From assembly GCA_900549645.1 (NCBI GenBank), contig URPD01000003.1, positions 14,926 to 78,925 on the forward strand: DNA of 64,000 nucleotides, written 5' to 3'. Within the stretch, counting starts at the first letter, position 1, and every line of letters begins with the position of its first letter. The translations under genes were made by a program, and so were the position numbers. The notes beneath the pieces were generated by a model. The model was not told the DNA's origin. It made no database searches and saw nothing but the letters and a program-made list of their open reading frames with translations. Source of the stretch: an uncultured Eubacteriales bacterium. GTDB taxonomy: Bacteria > Bacillota > Clostridia > Oscillospirales > Oscillospiraceae. Positions 25,679 through 32,810 of this stretch are shown here, piece after piece.

Positions 25679-26782
25679 ATGCCCAAAAGCATCACGCGCA
25701 TAGTTCTCACCGGCGGCCCCGCCGCAGGCAAGACCACGCTTATCAGCCGCATTCTCAAGGAGTTCAAGCAGGAGGACGGCTGGCGCGTCATAACCATACC
25801 CGAAACCGCCACGGATCTGATATCCGGCTTCGGCATAAAGCCCTTCGGCAACTGCGTGAGTATGCTGGACTTTCAGTATTTCGTCATTGAGGATCAGCTG
25901 CACAAGGAAAAGCTCGCGCTTAAGGCCGCGCGCATGGTGCCGGAGGAAAAGGTGCTCGTCATATACGACCGCGCCCTGCTCGACGACAAGGCATACATAA
26001 CCGACGATGAGTTCACGGACATCCTCACAAGCTTCGGCAAGACAGAGGAGCAGGTACTCTCCGGCTATGACGCGGTGCTGCATCTCGTGACCTGCGCCAA
26101 GGGCGCGGAGTTTGCGTATAACTACGGCAACGCCGCGCGGTACGAGAGCGTCGAGGTCGCGCGCGAGAAGGACGACAAGACTCTCCGCGCGTGGAGCCGG
26201 CATCCCGCGCTGCACGTTATCGACAACTCCGTGAATTTTGAGGACAAGATAAACCGCGGCATCGCCGCCATCTTCAGCATAATCGGCCAGCCCGCGCCCG
26301 CGCAGAGCAAGCGCAAGTATCTCATCGCCATGCCCGATACTGCGGAGCTTGTGCGGCGCTACAACGCCGCCTCGGTGGAGATGATGCAGACCTATCTGGC
26401 CGACACGAATCCGCAGGCCGAACGCCGCGTCCGCCAGCAGCGCAACGGCAGCGAGTATCTGTATTTCTACACAGAAAAGCGCGTCAACGCCGACGGCACG
26501 CGCTGGGTCACTGAGCGGCCGATATCCGAGAAGGACTATGTGTCCTACCTCATGGAGGGCGACAGTTCGCTACACGCCGTGCGCAAGACGAAGTACCGCT
26601 TCGCACTCGGCAGCCGCCGCTTCGAGATAGACGTCTACCCCTTCTCCGCCGACCGCGCCATCATGTTCGCCTACGGCAACGACAAAGGCGGGGAGCTGCC
26701 CGACGGCATAGAGGTCATCCGCGAGGTCACGGGAGACTTGGATTATAAAAACCGCGCGCTGGCAAAACTTCAGCGGCTGTGA
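25679..26782 (+). CDS. AAA_28 P-loop ATPase fused to a CYTH-like triphosphate tunnel domain
   Basis: This 367-residue protein has two parts. Residues 1-195 form a P-loop kinase-like domain (LTGGPAAGKTTLI, Walker B VLVIYDRALLDDKA) of the AAA_28 type. Residues ~205-367 look like a CYTH/triphosphate-tunnel domain, with alternating charged strands (KRKYLIAMPD, RVRQQRNGSEYLYFYTEKR, ERPISEKDYVSYL, RKTKYRFALGSRRFEIDVY). CYTH domains act on inorganic or nucleoside triphosphates. The substrate here is unknown. The start at 25679 follows CGAGGGGG. Confidence 0.75.
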   Translation: MPKSITRIVLTGGPAAGKTTLISRILKEFKQEDGWRVITIPETATDLISGFGIKPFGNCVSMLDFQYFVIEDQLHKEKLALKAARMVPEEKVLVIYDRALLDDKAYITDDEFTDILTSFGKTEEQVLSGYDAVLHLVTCAKGAEFAYNYGNAARYESVEVAREKDDKTLRAWSRHPALHVIDNSVNFEDKINRGIAAIFSIIGQPAPAQSKRKYLIAMPDTAELVRRYNAASVEMMQTYLADTNPQAERRVRQQRNGSEYLYFYTEKRVNADGTRWVTERPISEKDYVSYLMEGDSSLHAVRKTKYRFALGSRRFEIDVYPFSADRAIMFAYGNDKGGELPDGIEVIREVTGDLDYKNRALAKLQRL

Positions 26783-26794
26783 GGGGCGCGGCAC

Positions 26795-27019
26795 ATGGAT
26801 ATCAGAAGCATCGCAAGACTGAAGCAGGCGTGGAACAGCTTCAGCATGAATCACCCTAAGTTCCCGGAATTTCTGCGCGCGGTGAAGTCGCGCGGCATCC
26901 GCGCGGGGATGGAGGTTTCGATAACCGTCACATATCCCGACGGGGATGAGCTGCGCTCCGGCCTACGGATAAAGCCATCGGACGTCGAGCTTTTTGACGA
27001 GGCGAGCAAAGTTTTTTGA
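26795..27019 (+). CDS. Small conserved-type protein, function unknown
   Basis: This 74-residue protein lies 12 bases after the AAA-CYTH gene in the same direction, with GAGGGGCG as ribosome site. The N-terminal half is helical and basic (RSIARLKQAWNSFSMNHPKF). The C-terminal half looks like a beta-rich fold (GMEVSITVTYPDGDELRSG). No Cys, no membrane segment and no recognised family. It closes before a strong hairpin, so it is probably a real gene of the operon. Confidence 0.6.
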   Translation: MDIRSIARLKQAWNSFSMNHPKFPEFLRAVKSRGIRAGMEVSITVTYPDGDELRSGLRIKPSDVELFDEASKVF

Positions 27020-27061
27020 ATATGCGAAACGGGACGGTCAATGCCGTCCCGTTTCGCATAT
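27020..27061 (+). terminator. Strong hairpin ending the AAA-CYTH operon
   Basis: A perfect 18-bp stem (27020-27037 with 27044-27061) with a 6-base loop begins at the base after the stop codon. It lacks a T-run. Confidence 0.7.
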
Positions 27062-27065
27062 GTTG

Positions 27066-27160
27066 CTGTGTCTTTTGCATAATGGCACTAGCTCAAGACT
27101 GGCGACCCCTCCGTCTCGGCTTACGCCGATTCACCTCCCTTTACACAAGGGAGGCGCGTT
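27066..27160. repeat. Dispersed palindromic intergenic repeat, copy c
   Basis: CTTTTGCATAATGGCA is followed by CTGGCGACCCCTCCGTC, an inverted pair CGGCTTACGCCG and the CCTCCCTTTACACAAGGGAGG stem. It starts the 570-base gene-free stretch before yitT. Confidence 0.65.
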
Positions 27161-27227
27161 GCGGCTGGGATTCTGACCTGCCGCATCTATTTCTAATCAC
27201 TGCACGTTTTATCCCCCCATATAATGC

Positions 27228-27582
27228 GCATCCCCATCCGATGACACGGATGGGGATGCGCAGCTTGTCAAAAAAGTCCTGTGAGGACTTTTTTTGACAA
27301 GCTTCATCCGCCGAGCATTTTGATATTATCAAAATGCTGCTTTGCTCCAAAAGTCGTTGATGTATCAAGACTTTTGGACGGCGGTTTATTGTATTTGAGG
27401 CGGGCCTTTTCTCGCTGCGGCTCGGTCACGGCGCGGCTCTGACATGCCACCGGCATGTCATTCACTACCGCGCCGCCGCTGCGCTACCCCTCAAGCTCCC
27501 CCGCTGCTCTCTTATCAGCGCCCTGCTGCACATGTTCTTTGACAGACTGAGCATCCCCATCCGATGACACGGATGGGGATGC
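27228..27582. mobile_element. MITE-like element, copy A, flanked by duplicated terminator hairpin
   Basis: The core (27261-27549) has ends CAGCTTGTCAAA and TTTGACAGACTG, an imperfect terminal inverted repeat. It matches 32838-33050 in reverse orientation apart from an 80-bp insert (27410-27489). On each side lies the same 32-base hairpin sequence (27228-27259 and 27551-27582, identical). The right-hand hairpin is directly downstream of yitT and should be its terminator. Inside are stacked hairpins: a GTCAAAAAAGTCCT stem, an AGCATTTTGATATTATCAAAATGCT stem and a CCAAAAGTC/GACTTTTGG stem enclosed by CCGCCG/CGGCGG. No coding sequence is seen. Confidence 0.75.
27410..27489. repeat. 80-bp palindromic repeat nested in MITE copy A
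   Basis: This block contains an outer GGCGCGG/CCGCGCC pair and an inner GACATGCC/GGCATGTC hairpin. Nearly the same 80 bases occur at 32325-32404. It is absent from the corresponding point of MITE copy B, so it is an insertion. Confidence 0.75.
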
Positions 27583-27589
27583 TGCATTA

Positions 27590-28477
27590 CTACATTTTCT
27601 TGAGGAAATTGCCGTAGACTCGGACGTCGCTGCTTATCACGATGAACGCGGAGGGGTCGATCTTCTTGGCGAGGCTTCGGAGCTGGGCTATCTCGTACTT
27701 GCTCATAAGCACGTACAGCATCGTGCTCCCCTGCCCGGTATACGCGCCGACGCTCGCCCACTCGGTGACGCCGCGCCCCATCTGGCGGAATATCTCCGCC
27801 TCGATCTCCTTGCCCTTCTTGGTGATGATCTTCGCCTCGACGTTTATATTCTGCGAATGCATCTTGTCCAGCGCGAAGGAATACACAAACGTGAACAGCA
27901 TCGAATATATAACAACGCGCACGCCGAATACGTAGAAGCATGTGGCGAACAGAGCCGCGTTCACGAACAGCGTGAGCTGCCCGACGCCCGTCTCCTTGCG
28001 GCGCAGGATCATCAGCACTCCGACAATATCGAACCCGCCGCCGCTGCCGCCGCAGCGCAGGACTATACCCATCATCGCGCCGCACACAAGTCCGCCGACA
28101 AGCACCGAGGCCAGCACATCGTCCGGCAGAACCGCGCGCGCGGGGATAAACGCGAGGAAAACCGTCATCATCGCAACGGAAATTATCGTCTTGACAAAGA
28201 ACATATGGCTCACATCGTGCCACGCGAAATACAACAGCGGCAGGTTCAGCAGGAAATATATAACCGACGCGAGGTCGATATTCACGCTCAGGCCGAGGTG
28301 CTCCACAAGCAGCGTACGGATGACTTGACAGATGCCCATCAGCCCGCCGCTGTACATCCCGACCGGCACCACGAACAGGTTCATGACGGCTGAGTATACA
28401 AACGTCGCAAGGATTGCAAGCAGGGTGCGCCGTACCTCGGCCCATGCGTCGGCATTGATTTTCTCTTTTTTTGTCAT
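27590..28477 (-). CDS. YitT family membrane protein (DUF161/DUF2179)
   Basis: This 295-residue protein has five to six N-terminal helices (about residues 15-190), with VVPVGMYSGGLMGICQV and the CGGSGGGFDIVG motif. A C-terminal cytosolic DUF2179 domain follows (SQNINVEAKIITKKGKEIE ... FIVISSDVRVYGNFLKKM). Its function is not established. The ATG at 28477 begins MTKKEKINADAW; an upstream in-frame start lies across a hairpin and is less likely. The ribosome site is weak. The stop is 7 bases from the terminator hairpin that is duplicated around a mobile element. Confidence 0.88.
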   Translation of the reverse strand: MTKKEKINADAWAEVRRTLLAILATFVYSAVMNLFVVPVGMYSGGLMGICQVIRTLLVEHLGLSVNIDLASVIYFLLNLPLLYFAWHDVSHMFFVKTIISVAMMTVFLAFIPARAVLPDDVLASVLVGGLVCGAMMGIVLRCGGSGGGFDIVGVLMILRRKETGVGQLTLFVNAALFATCFYVFGVRVVIYSMLFTFVYSFALDKMHSQNINVEAKIITKKGKEIEAEIFRQMGRGVTEWASVGAYTGQGSTMLYVLMSKYEIAQLRSLAKKIDPSAFIVISSDVRVYGNFLKKM

Positions 28478-28540
28478 AAAATCACATAAATACAGCTTAT
28501 GCCGCCCAAAATGAGCGGCATAATGCGTCAATTATTAAAA

Positions 28541-28894
28541 TTACTTCGCGGCCTTTGCCATCTCGCACAGTGCGGTGAAAGCGGCAGGATCGTGAATAGC
28601 GGTCTCGGAGAGCATCTTGCGGTTCATATCAACGCCGGCTAGCTTCAGACCGTGCATGAAGGTGGAATAGTTCATGCCGTTCATCTTGCAGGCTGCACTG
28701 ATACGGGTGATCCACAGCTGACGGAAATCTCTCTTCTTCTGCTTGCGGCCGACGTATGCGTAACGACCAGACTTCATCAGCTGCTCGTTGGCCATCTTAT
28801 AGTGACGGGACTTATTTCCCCAATAACCCTTTGCAAGGCCGAGAATCTTGCTTCTGTGCTTGCGGGTCATCATTGCGCCTTTAACTCTTGCCAT
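28541..28894 (-). CDS. rplT: Ribosomal protein L20
   Basis: This 117-residue protein matches L20 throughout (MARVKGAMMTRKHRSKILGLAKGYWG, KKRDFRQLWITRISAACK). Besides its place in the 50S subunit, L20 represses its own operon in many bacteria by binding the leader mRNA. It is the last gene of infC-rpmI-rplT. Confidence 0.97.
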   Translation of the reverse strand: MARVKGAMMTRKHRSKILGLAKGYWGNKSRHYKMANEQLMKSGRYAYVGRKQKKRDFRQLWITRISAACKMNGMNYSTFMHGLKLAGVDMNRKMLSETAIHDPAAFTALCEMAKAAK

Positions 28895-28923
28895 TTGATT
28901 ATCCTCCTATTTAACGACTATCC

Positions 28924-29121
28924 TTATTTGTAAGGAATCATTTTCTTGATGGTTGCTTCGTTGGTGACGTCCGCATACGCTTCACCGCGCAGGCGACGGC
29001 AACGCTTGGTGTCCTTCTTGGTGAGGATATGGCTCTTGAAAGCATGTGCGCGTTTTACCTTACCGGTCTTGGTGAGATTGAATCTCTTCTTGGCACCGCT
29101 ATGGGTCTTCAGTTTGGGCAT
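28924..29121 (-). CDS. rpmI: Ribosomal protein L35
   Basis: This 65-residue basic protein has the L35 pattern MPKLKTHSGAKKRFNLTKTG and ends IKKMIPYK. It lies between infC and rplT in the standard order, with a GGAG ribosome site. Confidence 0.97.
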   Translation of the reverse strand: MPKLKTHSGAKKRFNLTKTGKVKRAHAFKSHILTKKDTKRCRRLRGEAYADVTNEATIKKMIPYK

Positions 29122-29175
29122 GATATTTTCTCCTTCCGTAACTGGGTTTAACAGGCTGGCCTGTTGTAAACTTGA

Positions 29176-29751
29176 TTATTCTTCCGCTGCGGGGGCGGGC
29201 TTGGGAGCTTTGGGCTTTGCCGGCTTTTTCGGCGGGGTGACGGGCTTCGGGGAGAGGAAGATGGACATATTCCTGCCCTCCAGCTTCGGCGCTTTGTCAA
29301 GCACGGCGATCTCCGCGCACTTGTCTGCGTAGTCGCGCAAAAGCACCTCACCTATCTCGGTATGAGCCATCTCCCTGCCGCGGAAGCGCACAGATACCTT
29401 CACACGATCGCCGTCGGAGAGGAACTTCTGTCCGTTGCGGAGCTTCGTGTTGAAGTCGTTGGTGTCGATACCGGGAGACATACGGATCTCCTTGATCTCG
29501 ATGACACGCTGATTCTTCTTGGCTTCCTTTTCCTTCTTCGTCTGCTCGAAACGGAACTTACCATAGTCCATGATCTTACACACGGGGGGATTGGAGCCGG
29601 GAGCGATCTTAACAAGATCAAGCTCGTTTTCCTCGGCTATCTTCAGCGCCGCCGCTGCGGACATGATGCCGAGCTGCTCGCCCTCACTGCCGATCAGGCG
29701 TACTTCTTTATCAAGGATCTCTTCGTTGATCTGATGAGTTGTGTTTGCGAT
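29176..29751 (-). CDS. infC: Translation initiation factor IF-3, with an AUC start codon
   Basis: This protein binds the 30S subunit and checks start codons. The sequence is typical IF-3 (HQINEEILDKEVRLIG at the N-terminus, IMDYGKFRFEQTKKEKEAKK, RMSPGIDTNDF) with an Ala/Pro/Lys-rich tail. Between the in-frame stop at 29758-29760 and the internal Met at 29664 there is no ATG, GTG or TTG, although those codons encode the conserved N-terminus. A GGAGGTG site stands before two ATC codons. The second (29749-29751) is best spaced and gives 191 residues; the first (29755-29757) is possible. A rare AUU-type start is the known means by which IF-3 limits its own synthesis. Confidence 0.92.
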   Translation of the reverse strand: MANTTHQINEEILDKEVRLIGSEGEQLGIMSAAAALKIAEENELDLVKIAPGSNPPVCKIMDYGKFRFEQTKKEKEAKKNQRVIEIKEIRMSPGIDTNDFNTKLRNGQKFLSDGDRVKVSVRFRGREMAHTEIGEVLLRDYADKCAEIAVLDKAPKLEGRNMSIFLSPKPVTPPKKPAKPKAPKPAPAAEE

Positions 29752-29905
29752 TGCGATTCACCTCCACGGAAAATAAAAACGCGGACGCACAGCATCCGCG
29801 AATAAAAACAACATTTAGCCCCATGGGGCTGCTGCTCTTATTTACCTCGGCTGGCCAGATGCCGCCGGGTGAGGCCGGAGATGCCGTACCTTCTTTGTTT
29901 TAGCC
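29752..29905 (-). ncRNA. L20-type leader (autoregulatory 5' UTR of infC-rpmI-rplT)
   Basis: About 150 untranslated bases follow a strong promoter and contain several paired segments (for example GGCATCTCCGGCC with GGCGGCATCTGGCC parts, and AGCCCCATGGGGCT) before the attenuator. This matches the layout of the L20 leader of Bacillota, in which L20 binding favours the terminator. The structural match to the family was not computed. Confidence 0.7.
29771..29800 (-). terminator. Attenuator in the infC-rpmI-rplT leader
   Basis: On the minus strand a 9-bp stem CGCGGATGC/GCGTCCGCG with a 3-base loop is followed by TTTTTATTTT. It lies immediately upstream of the infC ribosome site and inside the leader, so it can stop transcription before the genes. 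Confidence 0.85.
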
Positions 29906-29910
29906 TAGTT

Positions 29911-29939
29911 ACTATACCAGCAAAACCGCGATATGTCAA
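29911..29939 (-). promoter_or_regulatory. Promoter of infC-rpmI-rplT
   Basis: Consensus TTGACA (29934-29939) and TATAGT (29911-29916) are spaced by 17 bases. Confidence 0.85.
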
Positions 29940-30072
29940 CAGTTTTTCACGATTTTTCCGAATTAATTTTACGTCCTCCCGCGGATAAATATACCGTTCG
30001 CGGGAAAACTATGCGCACGGGCGGAAAACCGCCCCTCGCCGGGTCACACCGAGCTGATACGGAGTTGATACG

Positions 30073-30438
30073 ATGGAAATGATCGCGGTTTATGTCACGG
30101 GCGGGCTGCTGTACGGCCTGATAGAGCTGCTGTGGCGCGGCTGGACGCACTGGTCGATGCTCCTGTGCGGCGGAGCCTGCTTCGCGCTGATGTATCAGAT
30201 TAGCCTCTCTGCGCTCTCATTCCCGTGGAAATGTCTGCTCAGCGCCTGCGTCATAACGGCGGTCGAGTTCGTCACCGGCTGTTTGGTTAACATAATTCTG
30301 AAATGGCAGGTCTGGGACTACTCCTCCCTGCCCGGAAACCTTTGGGGACAGATATGCCCGCAGTTTTTCCTGATGTGGCTGCTGCTTTCCGTCCCCGGTC
30401 TCGGTCTGTGCCGCCTTCTGTCTACAACTCTGCGATGA
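30073..30438 (+). CDS. Putative ABC transporter type IV membrane protein (CmpB-like)
   Basis: This 121-residue protein is nearly all membrane, with four helices. It has the pattern AVEFVTGCLVNIILKWQVWDYSSLPGNLWGQICPQF (quoted as two linked motifs, EFVTG and WDYS...GQICPQF), seen in the ABC_trans_CmpB (PF06541) family. That family is named from weak similarity; transport function is unproven. The 3' end overlaps the convergent SHOCT gene by 17 bases. Confidence 0.7.
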   Translation: MEMIAVYVTGGLLYGLIELLWRGWTHWSMLLCGGACFALMYQISLSALSFPWKCLLSACVITAVEFVTGCLVNIILKWQVWDYSSLPGNLWGQICPQFFLMWLLLSVPGLGLCRLLSTTLR

Positions 30439-30796
30439 TTTCCTTACGCTTGGCCTCGTACTCGTCTTGGCTGATAAGCCCGGAATCGTACAGCTGCTGA
30501 AGCTTTTCCAGCCGGCTTCCGGCGTCATCCGGCTGTGTATTCTGCACGTCAGACTCGATCGTTATCTCCGGGCCTACATAGTGCTTTCCGAACGCCGAAT
30601 ATATCCCGTAGACGCACATCGCGGCGGCCATCAGCGTCCAGAGTATGCCGAACGCGCCGAAGGTCGGGATGGCCACGAATATGCCGATCAGTACGAATAT
30701 ACCGCCGACTACCGCGCTCATGGCGCCGCTGGCCTTGCCGGGGCGCTTGGTCACGCGGTATTTTTTATTGCTGTTATTGTCGAAATTATTCTGCAT
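30422..30796 (-). CDS. Membrane protein with C-terminal SHOCT domain
   Basis: This 124-residue protein has an N-terminal polar, Asn-rich start (MQNNFDNNSNKKYRV), two hydrophobic helices (about 25-70) and a C-terminal SHOCT domain (RLEKLQQLYDSGLISQDEY). SHOCT is a short helical oligomerisation or recruitment motif. A TTG at 30805 overlapping the deoC stop (TTGA) is an alternative start. Cotranscribed with deoC; no functional link is evident. Confidence 0.75.
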   Translation of the reverse strand: MQNNFDNNSNKKYRVTKRPGKASGAMSAVVGGIFVLIGIFVAIPTFGAFGILWTLMAAAMCVYGIYSAFGKHYVGPEITIESDVQNTQPDDAGSRLEKLQQLYDSGLISQDEYEAKRKEIIAEL

Positions 30797-30801
30797 ACCG
30801 C

Positions 30802-31485
30802 TCAATAACTCTCGTTCGGCGCGCCCTCCGCCTTCTCAAGCTCCATTGCGAGCTTGACAATACGGCTGGTGCCGAGACGCTCTGCGCCGAGGTTGATGAA
30901 GTCCTCGGCATCCTGAAGCGAGGAGATGCCGCCGGCGGCCTTGACCTTCACGGTCGGGGGGCACTCACGGCGCATAAGCTCCACGTCCTCGCGGGTAGCG
31001 CCGCCCTTGGAGAAGCCAGTGGAGGTCTTGATGAAGTCCGCGCCGCAGTCGGAGACGATGTGGCAAAGCTTTATCTTCTCTTCCTCGGTAAGCAGGCAGC
31101 ACTCGATTATGACCTTGAGTATATGGCCGCGGGTAGCCTCGCGCACGGCGCTGATATCGCGCGCGACGTCCTCCCAGCAGCCGTCCTTGACCATGGAGAC
31201 GTTGATGACCATGTCTATCTCCTCCGCGCCGTTGCGGACGGCGTCGGCGGCCTCATACGCCTTGGCGGCGGTGGTCATGTAGCCGTTGGGGAAGCCGATA
31301 ACGGTGCAGATAGTGAGCTTATCGCCGACATAGCGGCGCGCGCCCGCGACATGACATGGCGGGATGCAGACGCTCGCGCAGTTGTATTTCATCGCCTGAT
31401 CGCAGAGCTTGCGGATCTCGTCGCTTGTGCAGTCGACGCGCAGCAGGGTATGGTCGCATTTTTCAAGAATGTCTTTTATGTCCAT
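30802..31485 (-). CDS. deoC: Deoxyribose-phosphate aldolase
   Basis: This 227-residue class I aldolase splits deoxyribose 5-phosphate into glyceraldehyde 3-phosphate and acetaldehyde in nucleoside breakdown. The Schiff-base Lys is in FIKTSTGFSKGGAT (about K153), with the proton-relay Lys in VKAAGGIS (about 182) and Asp in EEIDMVIN (about 92). Length is normal. An AAGGAG site precedes the ATG. No other deo genes are adjacent. Confidence 0.95.
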   Translation of the reverse strand: MDIKDILEKCDHTLLRVDCTSDEIRKLCDQAMKYNCASVCIPPCHVAGARRYVGDKLTICTVIGFPNGYMTTAAKAYEAADAVRNGAEEIDMVINVSMVKDGCWEDVARDISAVREATRGHILKVIIECCLLTEEEKIKLCHIVSDCGADFIKTSTGFSKGGATREDVELMRRECPPTVKVKAAGGISSLQDAEDFINLGAERLGTSRIVKLAMELEKAEGAPNESY

Positions 31486-31514
31486 AATATTTCTCCTTAA
31501 TCTAAACTGCCGGT

Positions 31515-31543
31515 ATTATACCTTTTTTATCAGGCATATTCAA
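31515..31543 (-). promoter_or_regulatory. Promoter of deoC
   Basis: TTGAAT (31538-31543) and consensus TATAAT (31515-31520) are spaced by 17 bases. Confidence 0.75.
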
Positions 31544-31594
31544 GTATCCGGTGTGAATAGATTGAAATATCTCAACGAAAAGGACGGTTTCGGA

Positions 31595-32218
31595 ATGGAC
31601 ATGAACACCGAGAATAACTACACACGGCTCGTCGGCGCTATGGCGGGGCGTCCCGTTTTATCCCATTCTGCACGCGGTGAGGATTTTTACTGCTTCCCGC
31701 TTGAGGTCGTGCGGCTGTCGGGCGCGTCGGACAGCATAAATATAATAGTGCGCGCCGAGCAGCTCGCGGCGCTGGAGGCCGCGGAGCATGAAAAGCTCTG
31801 CGTCGTCGGGCAGCTGCGCACTTTCAATAACCGCCGCGGCGTCGGGGCGAAGCTTGTGATAACAGTGTTCGCAAAGGAGCTGTTCTTCTGCGACGAGCCG
31901 GACTGCAACGAGGTGTATCTGCGCGGCACGCTCTGCAAGCCGCCGAATCTGCGCACGACGCCAATGGGGCGCGACATCTGCGATCTCATGCTCGCCGTGA
32001 ACCGGCACTATGGGCGTTCGGACTATCTGCCCTGCATCTGCTGGGGGCCGCGGGCGCGGTCGGCGGCGCAGTGGGGCGTGGGGACGATGCTTCGGCTTGA
32101 GGGGCGCATCCAGAGCCGCCGCTACATAAAGGTCAGTGATGACGGCGCGGAGGAGCGTACCGCATTCGAGGTCTCCGCCGCCGAGGTCGAGGAGCTGCCC
32201 GCGGAGGTGAAGGTGTAG
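31595..32218 (+). CDS. Two-OB-fold single-stranded DNA-binding-like protein
   Basis: This 207-residue protein has two SSB-like OB-fold units, residues ~10-100 (FYCFPLEVVRLSGASDSINI, EKLCVVGQLRTFNNR) and ~108-200 (EVYLRGTLCKPPNLRTTPMG, ICDLMLAVNR, GTMLRLEGRIQSRRY). Standard SSB has one. Such two-domain variants occur in Clostridia beside the normal ssb and their role is unclear. The ATG at 31595 follows AAGGACGG; an earlier in-frame Met would overlap the deoC promoter. It lacks the acidic C-terminal tip of canonical SSB. Confidence 0.75.
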   Translation: MDMNTENNYTRLVGAMAGRPVLSHSARGEDFYCFPLEVVRLSGASDSINIIVRAEQLAALEAAEHEKLCVVGQLRTFNNRRGVGAKLVITVFAKELFFCDEPDCNEVYLRGTLCKPPNLRTTPMGRDICDLMLAVNRHYGRSDYLPCICWGPRARSAAQWGVGTMLRLEGRIQSRRYIKVSDDGAEERTAFEVSAAEVEELPAEVKV

Positions 32219-32261
32219 GAGGAGGGGGCGGGCAGTGTGGATTTGTTGTGGGGGGTAAGCA

Positions 32262-32545
32262 CCTTCTTTTATTCTCTGCTCTGGTCTGAACTCTGGCGAC
32301 CCCTTCGGCGCTAACGCGTCACTGTCTCGCTGCGGCTCGGTCACGGCGCGGCTTTGACATGCCCCCGGCATGTCATTCACTACCGCGCCGCCGTTGCACT
32401 ACCCTAAGAGGGGCAGCGCTTCGCGGCAAAGTTTTCGCACTGGCGCAATAGCTGCACCTCCCCCTTGGCGCCCCTCTTAGGGGAGCTGGCGGCCGTAAGG
32501 CCGACTGAGGGGTCGCCGGAGTTGCGACACCAGCAGAGGGGAAAA
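32262..32545. repeat. Dispersed palindromic repeat, composite copy d
   Basis: Two units of the family face each other. The first (CTCTGGCGACCCCTTCGGC... then CCCTAAGAGGGGCAGCGCTT) is split by the 80-bp palindrome at 32325-32404. The second (about 32450-32545) is inverted: GGCGCCCCTCTTAGGGGAGC, a GGCCGTAAGGCC loop and GACTGAGGGGTCGCCGGAG. It is part of an 869-base gene-free stretch. Confidence 0.65.
32325..32404. repeat. 80-bp palindromic repeat, second copy
   Basis: Nearly identical to 27410-27489 in the same orientation, including the GACATGCC...GGCATGTC hairpin. It sits inside a unit of another repeat family. Confidence 0.75.
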
Positions 32546-32572
32546 GAAAGCTCAGTGTAGAGATTAGGTTTC

Positions 32573-32738
32573 TTGCCTCCCTTGTGTAAAGGGAGGTGGA
32601 TCGGCGCAAGCCGAGCCGGAGGGATTGTGCAGAATAAGGCTCAAATTGTGCGCCGTTTTAGGGCAAATGCGTGACATCTGCGTTGTGCGGAACAATCCCT
32701 CAGTCGCTCCGCGACAGCTCACTTTACACAAGGGAGCC
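32573..32738. repeat. Inverted pair of short dispersed repeat units
   Basis: The left unit (32573-32628) reads CCTCCCTTGTGTAAAGGGAGG... and ends GAGGGATTGT. The right unit (32692-32738) begins ACAATCCCTCAGTCGC and ends TTTACACAAGGGAGCC. They are inverted copies around a 63-base centre, so the pair could form a long cruciform. Confidence 0.6.
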
Positions 32739-32810
32739 AAATACGTAGACTTAACATTCTCATGCCATTTTCACACTTGTATTAGGACAAAAATCAATGC
32801 ATCCCCCAAA

